From a virus, in IMG/VR virus record IMGVR_UViG_3300008108_000237, positions 1-64,000 of that record: DNA of 64,000 nucleotides; one strand, written 5' to 3'. Of the stretch, positions 45,872 through 53,443 are shown one piece after another (the first letter of the stretch is position 1; each line of letters opens with the position of its first letter). The translations under genes were made by a program, and so were the position numbers. The notes below the pieces were generated by a model, which was not told where the DNA came from, did not search any database, and saw only the letters and a program-made list of their open reading frames with translations.

Positions 45872-45897
45872 AAAAGGACTGAATTTTCAGTCCTTTT
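45872..45897 (-). terminator. Intrinsic terminator after the 59-aa gene
   Basis: Perfect 12-base arms, AAAAGGACTGAA / TTCAGTCCTTTT, are separated by two bases. The stop codon of the 59-aa gene is inside the stem. The next promoter-like motif follows after one base, giving a compact terminator-promoter junction. Confidence 0.75.
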
Positions 45898-46066
45898 TGT
45901 TTAACTCCATCCATTTATTCAACAAATACTTTCTTATAAAGATGGGCATTATTAAGAAATCAGAATAAGATACATTCAAAAGAGTCTTCAAAAAATAGAA
46001 TTCATCTATTTGTCCTTTTCTATAATCAGAAGAAAGGACGAAAAAAGTCAACCCCGAACCCAACAT
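45887..46066 (-). CDS. Small tail-assembly protein (59 aa), overlapping the gp26-like gene
   Basis: The start ATG at 46066 lies inside the 3' end of the gp26-like gene in the +1 frame (41-nt overlap) and follows a TAA in its own frame. The product begins MLGSGLTFFVLSSDYRKGQI and ends NKWMELNKKD. It contains YFLKTLLNVSYSDFLIMPIF, a pattern like the short assembly-factor genes that follow gp26-type genes in T4-like phages: one helix, then a Met-Pro, then an Arg-Lys-rich helix. The overlap plus the terminator at its stop indicate a genuine, translationally coupled gene. Assignment to gp51-like assembly factors is tentative; an alternative is a C-terminal extension of the gp26-like protein reached by frameshifting. 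Confidence 0.6.
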   Translation of the reverse strand: MLGSGLTFFVLSSDYRKGQIDEFYFLKTLLNVSYSDFLIMPIFIRKYLLNKWMELNKKD

Positions 46067-46769
46067 TTACTGTTAGTTTTTCTCCTGACGGGGTTGTGAC
46101 TGTTTTCTTTAAATCTAACTTCGGTTCATTATCATCCAAGAATTTTCGGATAAATTTAGAATCTGCAATCGGCATCTGATCTATAAATTTTGCTATTTCT
46201 CCTCTGTCCGTGATTCCGTTTACTTCAACAATTTGTTTGTTCAACCTCCATGTTACTTTCGGAGCGGTTCTTCCTTCGGGATACGTTGAAGACATACGTT
46301 GAATTTCCAAAATTTCTCCATATGACATAGGTTTTAATTTAACTGTACTTTGGGATTTGGGTAATATTGTTGTAAAAGTTCCGTCTTCTGAAGGTTGTTG
46401 ACCTTTGATAATATCCAACTCATCCAACAATACGGTTGTTTTAAAAGGTTTTCTTGTTACTGTATCAACTAAATTGAGTTCCATTTCGGGTCCGAAAGCA
46501 GTATTCCTTAAAAAAATCAAAATTGCTTCAACGTCACCTTCTAACAAATCTTCAACTCTTATTTCGGGTTCATAAATTTTGGAACGTAATAAAGTTTGAG
46601 TCATGTCATTACCTGCCGCCATTAAAATGTTTTCATCATTGGCTGTCAAGTATCCCACTTTTAATGATTTTTTCTTATTTTTATAAAAAAAACCTTGAGA
46701 TGGTAAAGGCACTACGTCATGTGGTAGTGAAAAATTTGATTGTCCGTATTCTTTTGCTTGATTGTCCAT
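46026..46769 (-). CDS. Baseplate hub subunit, T4 gp26-like
   Basis: This 247-aa protein has the family start LPSQGFFYKNKKKSLKVGYL followed by TANDENILMA, and a middle segment MSYGEILEIQRM. This is the pattern of the T4-type baseplate hub protein family that includes gp26 (208 aa). The end (VGFGVDFFRPFF) overlaps a downstream 59-aa gene in another frame. It lies between tail tube and tape measure genes, consistent with hub assembly. A terminator hairpin ends 6 bases before its ATG, so it may be translated from transcripts that read through, or from a start close to it. Confidence 0.75.
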   Translation of the reverse strand: MDNQAKEYGQSNFSLPHDVVPLPSQGFFYKNKKKSLKVGYLTANDENILMAAGNDMTQTLLRSKIYEPEIRVEDLLEGDVEAILIFLRNTAFGPEMELNLVDTVTRKPFKTTVLLDELDIIKGQQPSEDGTFTTILPKSQSTVKLKPMSYGEILEIQRMSSTYPEGRTAPKVTWRLNKQIVEVNGITDRGEIAKFIDQMPIADSKFIRKFLDDNEPKLDLKKTVTTPSGEKLTVNVGFGVDFFRPFF

Positions 46770-46775
46770 ATAAAA

Positions 46776-46810
46776 ATTTAACCGTAAAGTTTATTTCTTT
46801 ACGGTTAAAT
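46776..46810 (-). terminator. Intrinsic terminator after the tail tube gene
   Basis: The coding strand has a 14-bp perfect stem, ATTTAACCGTAAAG / CTTTACGGTTAAAT, around a 7-nt loop, followed by TTTTTAT. It lies between the tube stop and the gp26-like start. The tube is needed in many copies and the hub in few, so termination here would set that ratio. Confidence 0.8.
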
Positions 46811-46830
46811 ATAAATCAAAAATGTTTTTA

Positions 46831-46837
46831 ATAAATA
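46831..46837 (-). promoter_or_regulatory. TATTTAT motif between tube gene and hairpin
   Basis: The coding strand reads CTATTTATTAAAAAC, just after the tube stop and 61 nt before the gp26-like ATG, with the terminator hairpin in between. If it is a promoter, its transcript would begin upstream of the hairpin and could be attenuated. Confidence 0.35.
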
Positions 46838-46841
46838 GAAT

Positions 46842-47330
46842 TTAGTAAACAAGAACACATCTATCCATTCTTAGGGTAGTGTTGATTGTTGCCAATCCGT
46901 CTTGTCCGTAATTCAAAGTGTTGAAATTGACATCGGTTAGGAAAGTTCCGTACAATATCCATTTTTCAACGACAACACCTGTTGGGTCCAACATTTCTAA
47001 GTCGACATCTTTTTTGTAACCCGCTGCATAACCCATACGACCAGTCACAGATTCAGCATGAAGTCTAACCCACTCCATCAAAGCTTGTGCCGCAGATGGT
47101 CCAATTGGATCTCTAAATACTGCTGGTATTGTTTGCCATTCGAATCTACCAGCTACATAAGTAGATGTGTTCAAAAAAGGAATCGGAGTAGATACTATTT
47201 GTATGTGTGGTCTTGCTGATGACTCAACAAACCACTCATTTATACCAAGTGAGGAAGGAAACCTTAAGATAAAACGGTTTTGTCGTTTTGGTTCATAAGG
47301 AATCGGCATTTTCATTAATAAATCAGCCAT
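46842..47330 (-). CDS. Tail tube protein, gp19 type
   Basis: This 162-aa protein fits T4 gp19 (163 aa) in length and pattern. It has an N-terminal strand region (KRQNRFILRFPSSLGINEWF), the segment FEWQTIPAVFRDPIGPSAAQ, the conserved ALMEWVRLHAE helix, and a beta C-terminus (LYGTFLTDVNFNTLNYGQDG). Hexamers stack to form the inner tube through which DNA passes. It is preceded by a TATTTAT motif and followed by a strong terminator. Confidence 0.9.
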   Translation of the reverse strand: MADLLMKMPIPYEPKRQNRFILRFPSSLGINEWFVESSARPHIQIVSTPIPFLNTSTYVAGRFEWQTIPAVFRDPIGPSAAQALMEWVRLHAESVTGRMGYAAGYKKDVDLEMLDPTGVVVEKWILYGTFLTDVNFNTLNYGQDGLATINTTLRMDRCVLVY

Positions 47331-47365
47331 GTGTTTAAATTTTTTTTGTTTTTGTTATTTTATTG

Positions 47366-47372
47366 ATAAATA
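47366..47372 (-). promoter_or_regulatory. TATTTAT promoter-like motif before the tail tube gene
   Basis: The coding strand reads ATATTTATCAATAAAA, 35 nt before the ATG at 47330, in a 93-base AT-rich gap. Confidence 0.45.
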
Positions 47373-47423
47373 TATCCAACCTCAAAAATTTTTCTATTTA
47401 CTTTTTTTTTGGTGGAATTATCC

Positions 47424-48254
47424 TTATTTAACTTCTCGCTTTAATCCTCCAGCAGTAGAATAAGTTTTTACTATATTATCTGGTTTATTTTCAAAATGTT
47501 TTTTCATTACTTCTATGTTTTTAGGATCATCATCACTAAAACCTATAGATAATTTATGTGGATTAAATTTATTAGCAATATCTTTCTTGAGAAATGCTTT
47601 TTTGTTTAATACTGCGGCCATTCCTTTGATGTAGTTGACAAAATTTTCCATCGCTTCTACTTTTGCTTCTTCAGGGTTGACCGCTCCTTGTTCATCCCCA
47701 AAAGATACGGGGTGATATTTGTTAAGTTCTAAATATGACTTTATTAATTCCTCGTCAGACATATCCCCTTCACCAGCAAAAGATCGATATTTTCTTAAGT
47801 TTTTGACAAGTTCATCTTTATCTATTCCACCGAATCCCTCTATAATATAATTATAAATTGCTTGTTTTATTGTTTCTGGATTGTGACCTCTAGCAGTTAT
47901 AATTGCAAAAATGGACCCATTGTTAATAGCTTCTCTGAAATCATCGAAAGCTGGTCCTGTTCTTGCTCTCATAGCATCCACTAAAAAATCTTTATCTCCT
48001 TGAGTTCTGAAATTTCTGAACGGTTCTTCAGCGTAATCTACTATTGTAGTACCTTCGTAACCAAAAGGTTCTCTACCTATTATGTGTCTGAACTCGGCAA
48101 AATCATCCGTGGACATACCTACCTCTCTTCCATTAACATCTTTGAGTAATATTTTTGTAGGCATATGTACTATATTATCGTCCCAATCAAACGCATAATA
48201 TTTTAGGTCAGGTGATCCCTCCTTTACAAACCCCTCTGTAAACAATCTTTTCAT
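47424..48254 (-). CDS. HAD-superfamily phosphatase-like protein
   Basis: This 276-aa protein carries the HAD catalytic motifs: motif I FDWDDN with Asp 23 and Asp 25, motif II IITARGH near residue 117, and motif IV GFSDDDPKN near 246-254. The DWDDN and SDDDPKN forms are typical of a nucleotidase/polynucleotide-phosphatase-like HAD. The substrate is not evident: it could act on nucleic acid 3' ends, on nucleotides or on a small molecule. It lies alone between sheath and tube genes, 8 bases after the sheath terminator hairpin and without a TATTTAT motif, so expression is probably low. The catalytic residues look intact. Confidence 0.8.
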   Translation of the reverse strand: MKRLFTEGFVKEGSPDLKYYAFDWDDNIVHMPTKILLKDVNGREVGMSTDDFAEFRHIIGREPFGYEGTTIVDYAEEPFRNFRTQGDKDFLVDAMRARTGPAFDDFREAINNGSIFAIITARGHNPETIKQAIYNYIIEGFGGIDKDELVKNLRKYRSFAGEGDMSDEELIKSYLELNKYHPVSFGDEQGAVNPEEAKVEAMENFVNYIKGMAAVLNKKAFLKKDIANKFNPHKLSIGFSDDDPKNIEVMKKHFENKPDNIVKTYSTAGGLKREVK

Positions 48255-48262
48255 TTGGCTAA

Positions 48263-48283
48263 AAGGGGGACAATGTCCCCCTT
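48263..48283 (-). terminator. Strong GC hairpin after the tail sheath gene
   Basis: A 9-bp stem, AAGGGGGAC / GTCCCCCTT, surrounds a 3-nt loop, followed by TTAG. It lies 10 bases after the sheath stop and 8 bases before the HAD ATG. The T-tract is short, so it may be a partial terminator or an mRNA 3'-end stabiliser for the abundant sheath message. Confidence 0.65.
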
Positions 48284-48292
48284 ATTTTTAAT

Positions 48293-51200
48293 TTAGATAT
48301 TTTCGAACGAAGCACCTGTTGGTGTGATGAAGAATTCAATATCAATGAATTCCAAAGCTTTCGTAGGTTTCAAGTATATCTTTCCTGTTAATGTGTTTCT
48401 ATCTAAGTCTTCAGGAGAAGAAGACACTGTTACTCTGAAGTCATAAAGACCTCTGTCTCTTCTAATTGAATCTAAAATAGGATTAACGCTATCTAAGAAT
48501 TGTTGTCTAACTATTTGGTCATTTTGTTCAAACAACAATCTTACCGCTACAGCTGAAATCAACTTTCGTGCTTGAAGTAACAATCTTCTAACGTTTAATC
48601 TGTTGAGTGCAGTATCTGCGACCTGAAGAGTTTTATTACCCCAAATTACAGTTCCCACATCAGCAAAAGTTGCAATTGGGTTGATTCTTCCTTGGTATAA
48701 AGTATCTCTATCTTCTTGAGTGAGTTTCACTCTTGCTTTGATGGAGTTCACAAGACCTCTTGTGTAACCCGCTGATGCGAACCAAGGGAATGCAATATTG
48801 TCTGTCAAAGCCAAGTTTCTACAAACTTCACCAGTTGGTGGTATGTAAATTTGTGTATTGTTTACAGTATCTCTTGTTAATATCCATGGATAGTAAGTCG
48901 CTGTGTAGTTAGAATCAATTCCAGTGTTGTCCAAATTATCAACCGCTTCTTGAGGATAGATTATATCCAAAGAATTTGTTGCGTCAGGAGTATACATTTG
49001 ATAGTCAGGTGTTGTTGCAATGTACACTGAGTCAGCTCTTGAGAATTGAACCATGTCAATTGCCTCTTCAACAAGGTTAGAGTTATTTACATAATCTATA
49101 CTCGAAGTTGCAAACACGTTAATGTTTGTAGATTCAGGATTTGCAAATGTGAGAATACCTAGTAAGTATGCGTAGTAATCAGTGTTTGCAAAATCTTGAG
49201 TATTGTTTTGAACAACTATTCTCTTGAATAAACCATCTCCTGTTGCATTTGGATATCTCTGAGAAGCTGACGCTCCCGCTAAGAATCCTGTTGCACCTAA
49301 TTGGAATCTATCTTGGTTGGTTCTGAACTCTCTATAAATGTCCCATCCATCGAATCCACCAGCAAAACATACTGTATACTTTCTAGAGTAGATAAAGTAG
49401 TAAGGGTTTTCTTGAGTTTCAGGGTCACTGGTAAAATCAGCCACACCACATTCGAAAGCTGTCTGACCTGAGGTCAAATAAGAATTCGATATTGTAACAA
49501 CTGTAGCGCCTGAGTCCATATGGAAACCTTTACTAACATAGTTCCATGGTTGACCATCAACAGGTACAATTGATGTAACCCAATTCAAAGGATTTTGAGT
49601 TCCTTTGTACTGTAAGAATGATTCGTCTATTCCGAATTGAGTTGAGAAACCTAAGTAACTTCTTCTTACAATATCTCCAGCAGATTCTGTTGTGTTTGCA
49701 ATTCCACCAAAAGGAGGATTGTAAATTACTTCACCAGGAAAATAGTATTTAGTTTTGAAAATTGGAACTGGTGAAGGGTTCAGAACTGATGCGTATTCTC
49801 TTTGAGTATACCCGTTGAAACCACAAGGTAATGCGTCTATTGGAGCTTCGTCAGCCATTTCAACCATAATGTATCTCGAAATCAAAGCGTATTCACCATC
49901 ACTCGAACCGATTTTCTTCGCAACAAAGTTGTTCGAATTTGGGTCCATGTTACAGTTTGTAAACTTCTCAATCACAATTGGATTAGCATCTGTGTCGAAG
50001 AAATTTCTAACCAACACATCAAATGTCATGTTATTGAACGACAAGTTTGAAACTGATACTTTAACCTCAACGTTTGCTGCGTTTCCATCAGAGATTGAAA
50101 TAAATTTAAATAAGTTGTAAACTTTATTTCCTCTTAATTCAGAAACCAAATAAGGAGTACTTGGAGATTTATATTGTGTAACATTGTAAGCGATTGACTG
50201 AGGGTCTTGAGTTCTAGCACTAGGTAATGCAATCAAATCACAACTTAATCCTCTGATGTATCCTTGATTGTAAGCGTAAGCTAAAGTATTTCCATAAACT
50301 TCCTCAACATATACAGGTACTTCGTTTCTTGATTTACCAAAATTGTCTACCCCCAAAACTTTTGTGATGTATTTTGAAGATGATGGTAATAAAGAAGTTT
50401 CAAATGAGAAATTATCTGCATCTTTAGTAATACCTGAAATTAAGAAAGTCTCGAAAGGAGATTGAGTAACTCCTGAGTATTGATTAGTACATACTAAAGT
50501 CAAGTCAGTCAAACCACTTACCTCATAAATTGGTCCGTGGTCATCACTTGTAGCACTGTTCGTGAATAAAGAAATACCTCTTGAACGAAGAGTTGCAACA
50601 ACCATATTGTTATATTCAGGATAAGCTGTACCTGAGTAATTATAAGTCCTACCTGTTATTGTACCTGTGAAAGTTGAAGATGCTCCTGATGTTAAAGAAG
50701 TAACATAATAATAGAATGAATATCCTGTGTAAACATTACCTGATGTATTATCAAAGTTTGCGTAATACCAAGGGTCATTCAAGTCAGAAGATAAATCATT
50801 TGTAGCTAAATTAACACTGTCACTTGCGAATTGGTTTATAACATTTGAATAAGTTGCAGTAATATCATAATAGTCACTCTCAGGAATTGCTCCATAAACA
50901 ACAACGGTGTTTGCTGACAATGAAGGAGTATCCATTACATCATCAAGATTATTAGTAAAATCCAAGGACAATGTAGATGTACTTCCATCTGACATTCTAT
51001 ATTGTGTGTTAAAATTAGCAAGTACTTGTGGAGGTAATGCGCCACCTGTAAATGTTACGGTGTTTCCTGAAGATGAACCTGAAAATGTTGCAGTCCAAGG
51101 AGTACCTGATGTTGGATTTAAACCAATTGTAAGAGGATCAACATTTGCAGTAACTTTGATGCTCCATGATGGCCCCGCATCATATCCTGACAATCCTAAA

Positions 51201-51502
51201 ATTCTTGTAACGAAAAGTTGATTGGATTGTTGTAAATACGATTTCGCAATGTATGCCGCTTCATACTTTGGGATTTGTGTGTTTATAAATTTTGTGGGTT
51301 CAGTGCCCCCAAAATATGCTTGAAACTCATCGTAGTTTGTGATGAAGATAGGTTCGAATGCGGGACCTTTAATTGTTTCCCCGACTAAACCTAACGTAGT
51401 CACACCTACACTTTGAGCCACAAATGATAAGTCAGTTTCAGACGTATATACTCCAGGCGATACGTATACCTTTTGATTTACTTGTGTTGCTTGAAAAAAC
51501 AT
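48293..51502 (-). CDS. Tail sheath protein, gp18 type (enlarged)
   Basis: This 1069-aa protein has the sheath N-terminus (KVYVSPGVYTSETDLSFVAQ, then GLVGETIKGPAFEP) and the conserved C-terminal domain (RRLLLQARKLISAVAVRLLF, then IRRDRGLYDFRVTV and LTGKIYLKPTKALEFIDIEF). T4 gp18 is 659 aa. The extra 400 residues lie in the middle (about residues 110-560) and are Ser/Thr/Tyr-rich beta sequence, probably surface domains on the outside of the contractile sheath. It is followed by a strong hairpin. The 135-base gap before it (51503-51637) contains only an AT-rich TTATAAATT element about 65 nt before the ATG and no clear TATTTAT motif. Confidence 0.92.
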   Translation of the reverse strand: MFFQATQVNQKVYVSPGVYTSETDLSFVAQSVGVTTLGLVGETIKGPAFEPIFITNYDEFQAYFGGTEPTKFINTQIPKYEAAYIAKSYLQQSNQLFVTRILGLSGYDAGPSWSIKVTANVDPLTIGLNPTSGTPWTATFSGSSSGNTVTFTGGALPPQVLANFNTQYRMSDGSTSTLSLDFTNNLDDVMDTPSLSANTVVVYGAIPESDYYDITATYSNVINQFASDSVNLATNDLSSDLNDPWYYANFDNTSGNVYTGYSFYYYVTSLTSGASSTFTGTITGRTYNYSGTAYPEYNNMVVATLRSRGISLFTNSATSDDHGPIYEVSGLTDLTLVCTNQYSGVTQSPFETFLISGITKDADNFSFETSLLPSSSKYITKVLGVDNFGKSRNEVPVYVEEVYGNTLAYAYNQGYIRGLSCDLIALPSARTQDPQSIAYNVTQYKSPSTPYLVSELRGNKVYNLFKFISISDGNAANVEVKVSVSNLSFNNMTFDVLVRNFFDTDANPIVIEKFTNCNMDPNSNNFVAKKIGSSDGEYALISRYIMVEMADEAPIDALPCGFNGYTQREYASVLNPSPVPIFKTKYYFPGEVIYNPPFGGIANTTESAGDIVRRSYLGFSTQFGIDESFLQYKGTQNPLNWVTSIVPVDGQPWNYVSKGFHMDSGATVVTISNSYLTSGQTAFECGVADFTSDPETQENPYYFIYSRKYTVCFAGGFDGWDIYREFRTNQDRFQLGATGFLAGASASQRYPNATGDGLFKRIVVQNNTQDFANTDYYAYLLGILTFANPESTNINVFATSSIDYVNNSNLVEEAIDMVQFSRADSVYIATTPDYQMYTPDATNSLDIIYPQEAVDNLDNTGIDSNYTATYYPWILTRDTVNNTQIYIPPTGEVCRNLALTDNIAFPWFASAGYTRGLVNSIKARVKLTQEDRDTLYQGRINPIATFADVGTVIWGNKTLQVADTALNRLNVRRLLLQARKLISAVAVRLLFEQNDQIVRQQFLDSVNPILDSIRRDRGLYDFRVTVSSSPEDLDRNTLTGKIYLKPTKALEFIDIEFFITPTGASFENI

Positions 51503-51637
51503 AGTTCAAAATTATTGTTCTGAAGCTCATGAAACCCTAAAAAAGTACTGTGAGAAGAAAGGGATTAAAATTTATAAGTTTTTAGAAAATCTTATTTTTG
51601 AGAAGTGTAAAGAGAAAAAAGATATATATGGAGAGGA

Positions 51638-52678
51638 TTAGACAAGTTTTGAATCAAACTTGATTGTTGATTCCAATGAGTTGTTTGTTTTAACAACATC
51701 GATTCTTAAAATGTCATTGGTTGAAATCTGAATCTCATTTACATCAGTTCCAAAATAATATCCGTTTATATAAACATCAAAACTATCTACGTTGGTTGAC
51801 CCAATCAAAGACATATTTGCTCTGAATTCGACTATTTCACTCAAAGTGTTATTTCCCACGATGTATAGAAAATTGGATAAAAACTCGTTAGGATTTTCGG
51901 GAAACTTTGGTCTTCTCCTTTTAAGAGTCGTATTATCCAATTCCATAATCTGAGCAACCCTAGCAATAGCGGGTTTAACCTCAAACTCTTCTTCATCAAT
52001 CAAATAACCTAACATTGTAAAGTCATAAGTCTGAATAAAATATTTTCTTGAATCGAGTTGCATTTGTGATTCATCAGTAATGTTTTGTAACACGATGGGG
52101 ACATATTGACCTTTAATAAAAGTATATGCTTGTCTTGAAGAAAACTTTTGCATAATAATTTTATTAAGTTGGTTCAACTCTCTCATTCTATTGCAAACAA
52201 TTTTTACACTATAATTAATGTCAACTGGAACAGGTTGTGGTATTGTGTATATATCCATTCCTTGTTCATTCCCATTCCAAGTTGGAACGGAAGCATAATA
52301 GAATTGTTTTCTATTTGGTATTGTATATTGTAGTGAAGGATTTGTACCGTACTTCACTTCAGGCTGTCTAACCACAGTAATAAACGGAGGTTCAGGATTG
52401 AAATCGAGATTAGTGAATAAAGCAGTCTCTACGTATTGTGTCCAATTTTGTGTTGTGATGATGATGTCGAGCATGGGAATAATTTTCCCTGCCGTTATTA
52501 CTTGTAAATCTTCTTTAACAAAATCAAGCATACCCCTATCCAAGTCAGCATGTAATACTGACTTTGGTAAATAAGTCCCATCTTTGTTTATAAATTCAAG
52601 AAGTTGTTCTCTTCTAGCAAACAAAGTTTTTTTTGGAACTAATGGTAATGTAGGTTTTACTTGTTTTGGTAAAGGCAT
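51638..52678 (-). CDS. Tail completion/sheath-terminator protein candidate
   Basis: This 346-aa protein begins MPLPKQVKPTLPLVPKKTLF. It contains VLHADLDRGMLDFVKEDLQV, IDIITTQNW-like and IPQPVPVDINYSVKIVCNRM segments that resemble tail-completion proteins in the place of T4 gp15/gp3 in related phages. The C-terminal 90 residues form an extra beta domain (FDVYINGYYFGTDVNEIQIS). Position just upstream of the sheath gene supports a neck/tail-end role. Confidence 0.65.
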   Translation of the reverse strand: MPLPKQVKPTLPLVPKKTLFARREQLLEFINKDGTYLPKSVLHADLDRGMLDFVKEDLQVITAGKIIPMLDIIITTQNWTQYVETALFTNLDFNPEPPFITVVRQPEVKYGTNPSLQYTIPNRKQFYYASVPTWNGNEQGMDIYTIPQPVPVDINYSVKIVCNRMRELNQLNKIIMQKFSSRQAYTFIKGQYVPIVLQNITDESQMQLDSRKYFIQTYDFTMLGYLIDEEEFEVKPAIARVAQIMELDNTTLKRRRPKFPENPNEFLSNFLYIVGNNTLSEIVEFRANMSLIGSTNVDSFDVYINGYYFGTDVNEIQISTNDILRIDVVKTNNSLESTIKFDSKLV

Positions 52679-52679
52679 T

Positions 52680-52853
52680 TTATTTATCGTCTAAATCTTT
52701 AGAATTATCGTGTCCACATTTGTGACACAAGTATGGGTCATCTCCTCCATCAGATAATTCCCATGACCATCCACAACTATCACAAATAACCTCCCCGTTG
52801 GAGACTACTTCAATTATTTTTTTCAATTGTGTTTCTGTGATAATGTATTTCAT
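52680..52853 (-). CDS. Small zinc-ribbon protein (57 aa)
   Basis: The ATG at 52853 shares the A of the upstream TAA stop (TAATG) and the stop is at 52682-52680, one base before the next ATG. The protein begins MKYIITETQLKKIIEVVSNG and then has CDSCGW and YLCHKCGHDN: two CxxC knuckles 16 residues apart, a typical zinc ribbon. It could be a regulator of transcription, a nucleic-acid-binding factor, or a small structural protein. Tight coupling on both sides shows that it is a real gene. Confidence 0.8.
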   Translation of the reverse strand: MKYIITETQLKKIIEVVSNGEVICDSCGWSWELSDGGDDPYLCHKCGHDNSKDLDDK

Positions 52854-53368
52854 TATATTCCTCTAAATTCGTTTTCACTCACATAAGTGGCAACAATCGT
52901 TCTATAGAAAGGTTTGTATCCTCCATATGTATGTTTATTATCTGATTTCACATATCCATCATCACTAACAACATAATACCTAACTCGGTCTTCAGATTCA
53001 TAGTATCCTATGTAATCTCCTAAGAAAATTTCTACCTGTAAATCATCGAGAGTTTTTTGGTAAATACTGAACTGCATATTACCTGGTTCTTTTATTTCAA
53101 CTTTCGAAGTACCAATAAATTTACTTGTAGGAGCCATAACTTTTACTAATCCTTTCAATTCGACTGGTGCTAAAAATTGTATTCCATCCTCCAAAACTTC
53201 ACCATAAACATCATCTGTTTTTGTTTTTCTTCTATCAATACGGTAAAGAACAACGGTGAAATTCATATCACCGATTAACCATTCTTCTCCCATACCTATA
53301 TCTAAACCATAATCTTCCGCCCCGAAGAACTTACCTAATCTTGTGATTGGAACCAACTTTTCTGCCAT
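52853..53368 (-). CDS. Neck/tail-completion structural protein candidate
   Basis: This 171-aa protein begins MAEKLVPITRLGKFFGAEDY. It contains GLDIGMGEEWLIGDMNFTVV and ends with a conserved-looking TYGGYKPFYRTIVATYVSEN. The mix suggests a small beta-barrel protein at the head-tail joint. It is the first gene of the minus-strand tail operon (zinc ribbon, tail completion and sheath follow). No T4 counterpart could be assigned with confidence. Confidence 0.6.
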   Translation of the reverse strand: MAEKLVPITRLGKFFGAEDYGLDIGMGEEWLIGDMNFTVVLYRIDRRKTKTDDVYGEVLEDGIQFLAPVELKGLVKVMAPTSKFIGTSKVEIKEPGNMQFSIYQKTLDDLQVEIFLGDYIGYYESEDRVRYYVVSDDGYVKSDNKHTYGGYKPFYRTIVATYVSENEFRGI

Positions 53369-53394
53369 AATACTATATGATTTCCGTTATATTG

Positions 53395-53401
53395 ATAAAT
53401 A
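53395..53401 (-). promoter_or_regulatory. TATTTAT promoter-like motif at the divergent junction
   Basis: The minus strand reads GTATTTATCAATATAACG, 26 nt before the ATG at 53368. The plus-strand helicase starts at 53444, so this 75-base gap should hold both divergent promoters. No exact motif is seen for the plus side. Confidence 0.45.
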
Positions 53402-53443
53402 CTCACTTTATAACTATATTTTAACCAAATATTTTTCTTATAC

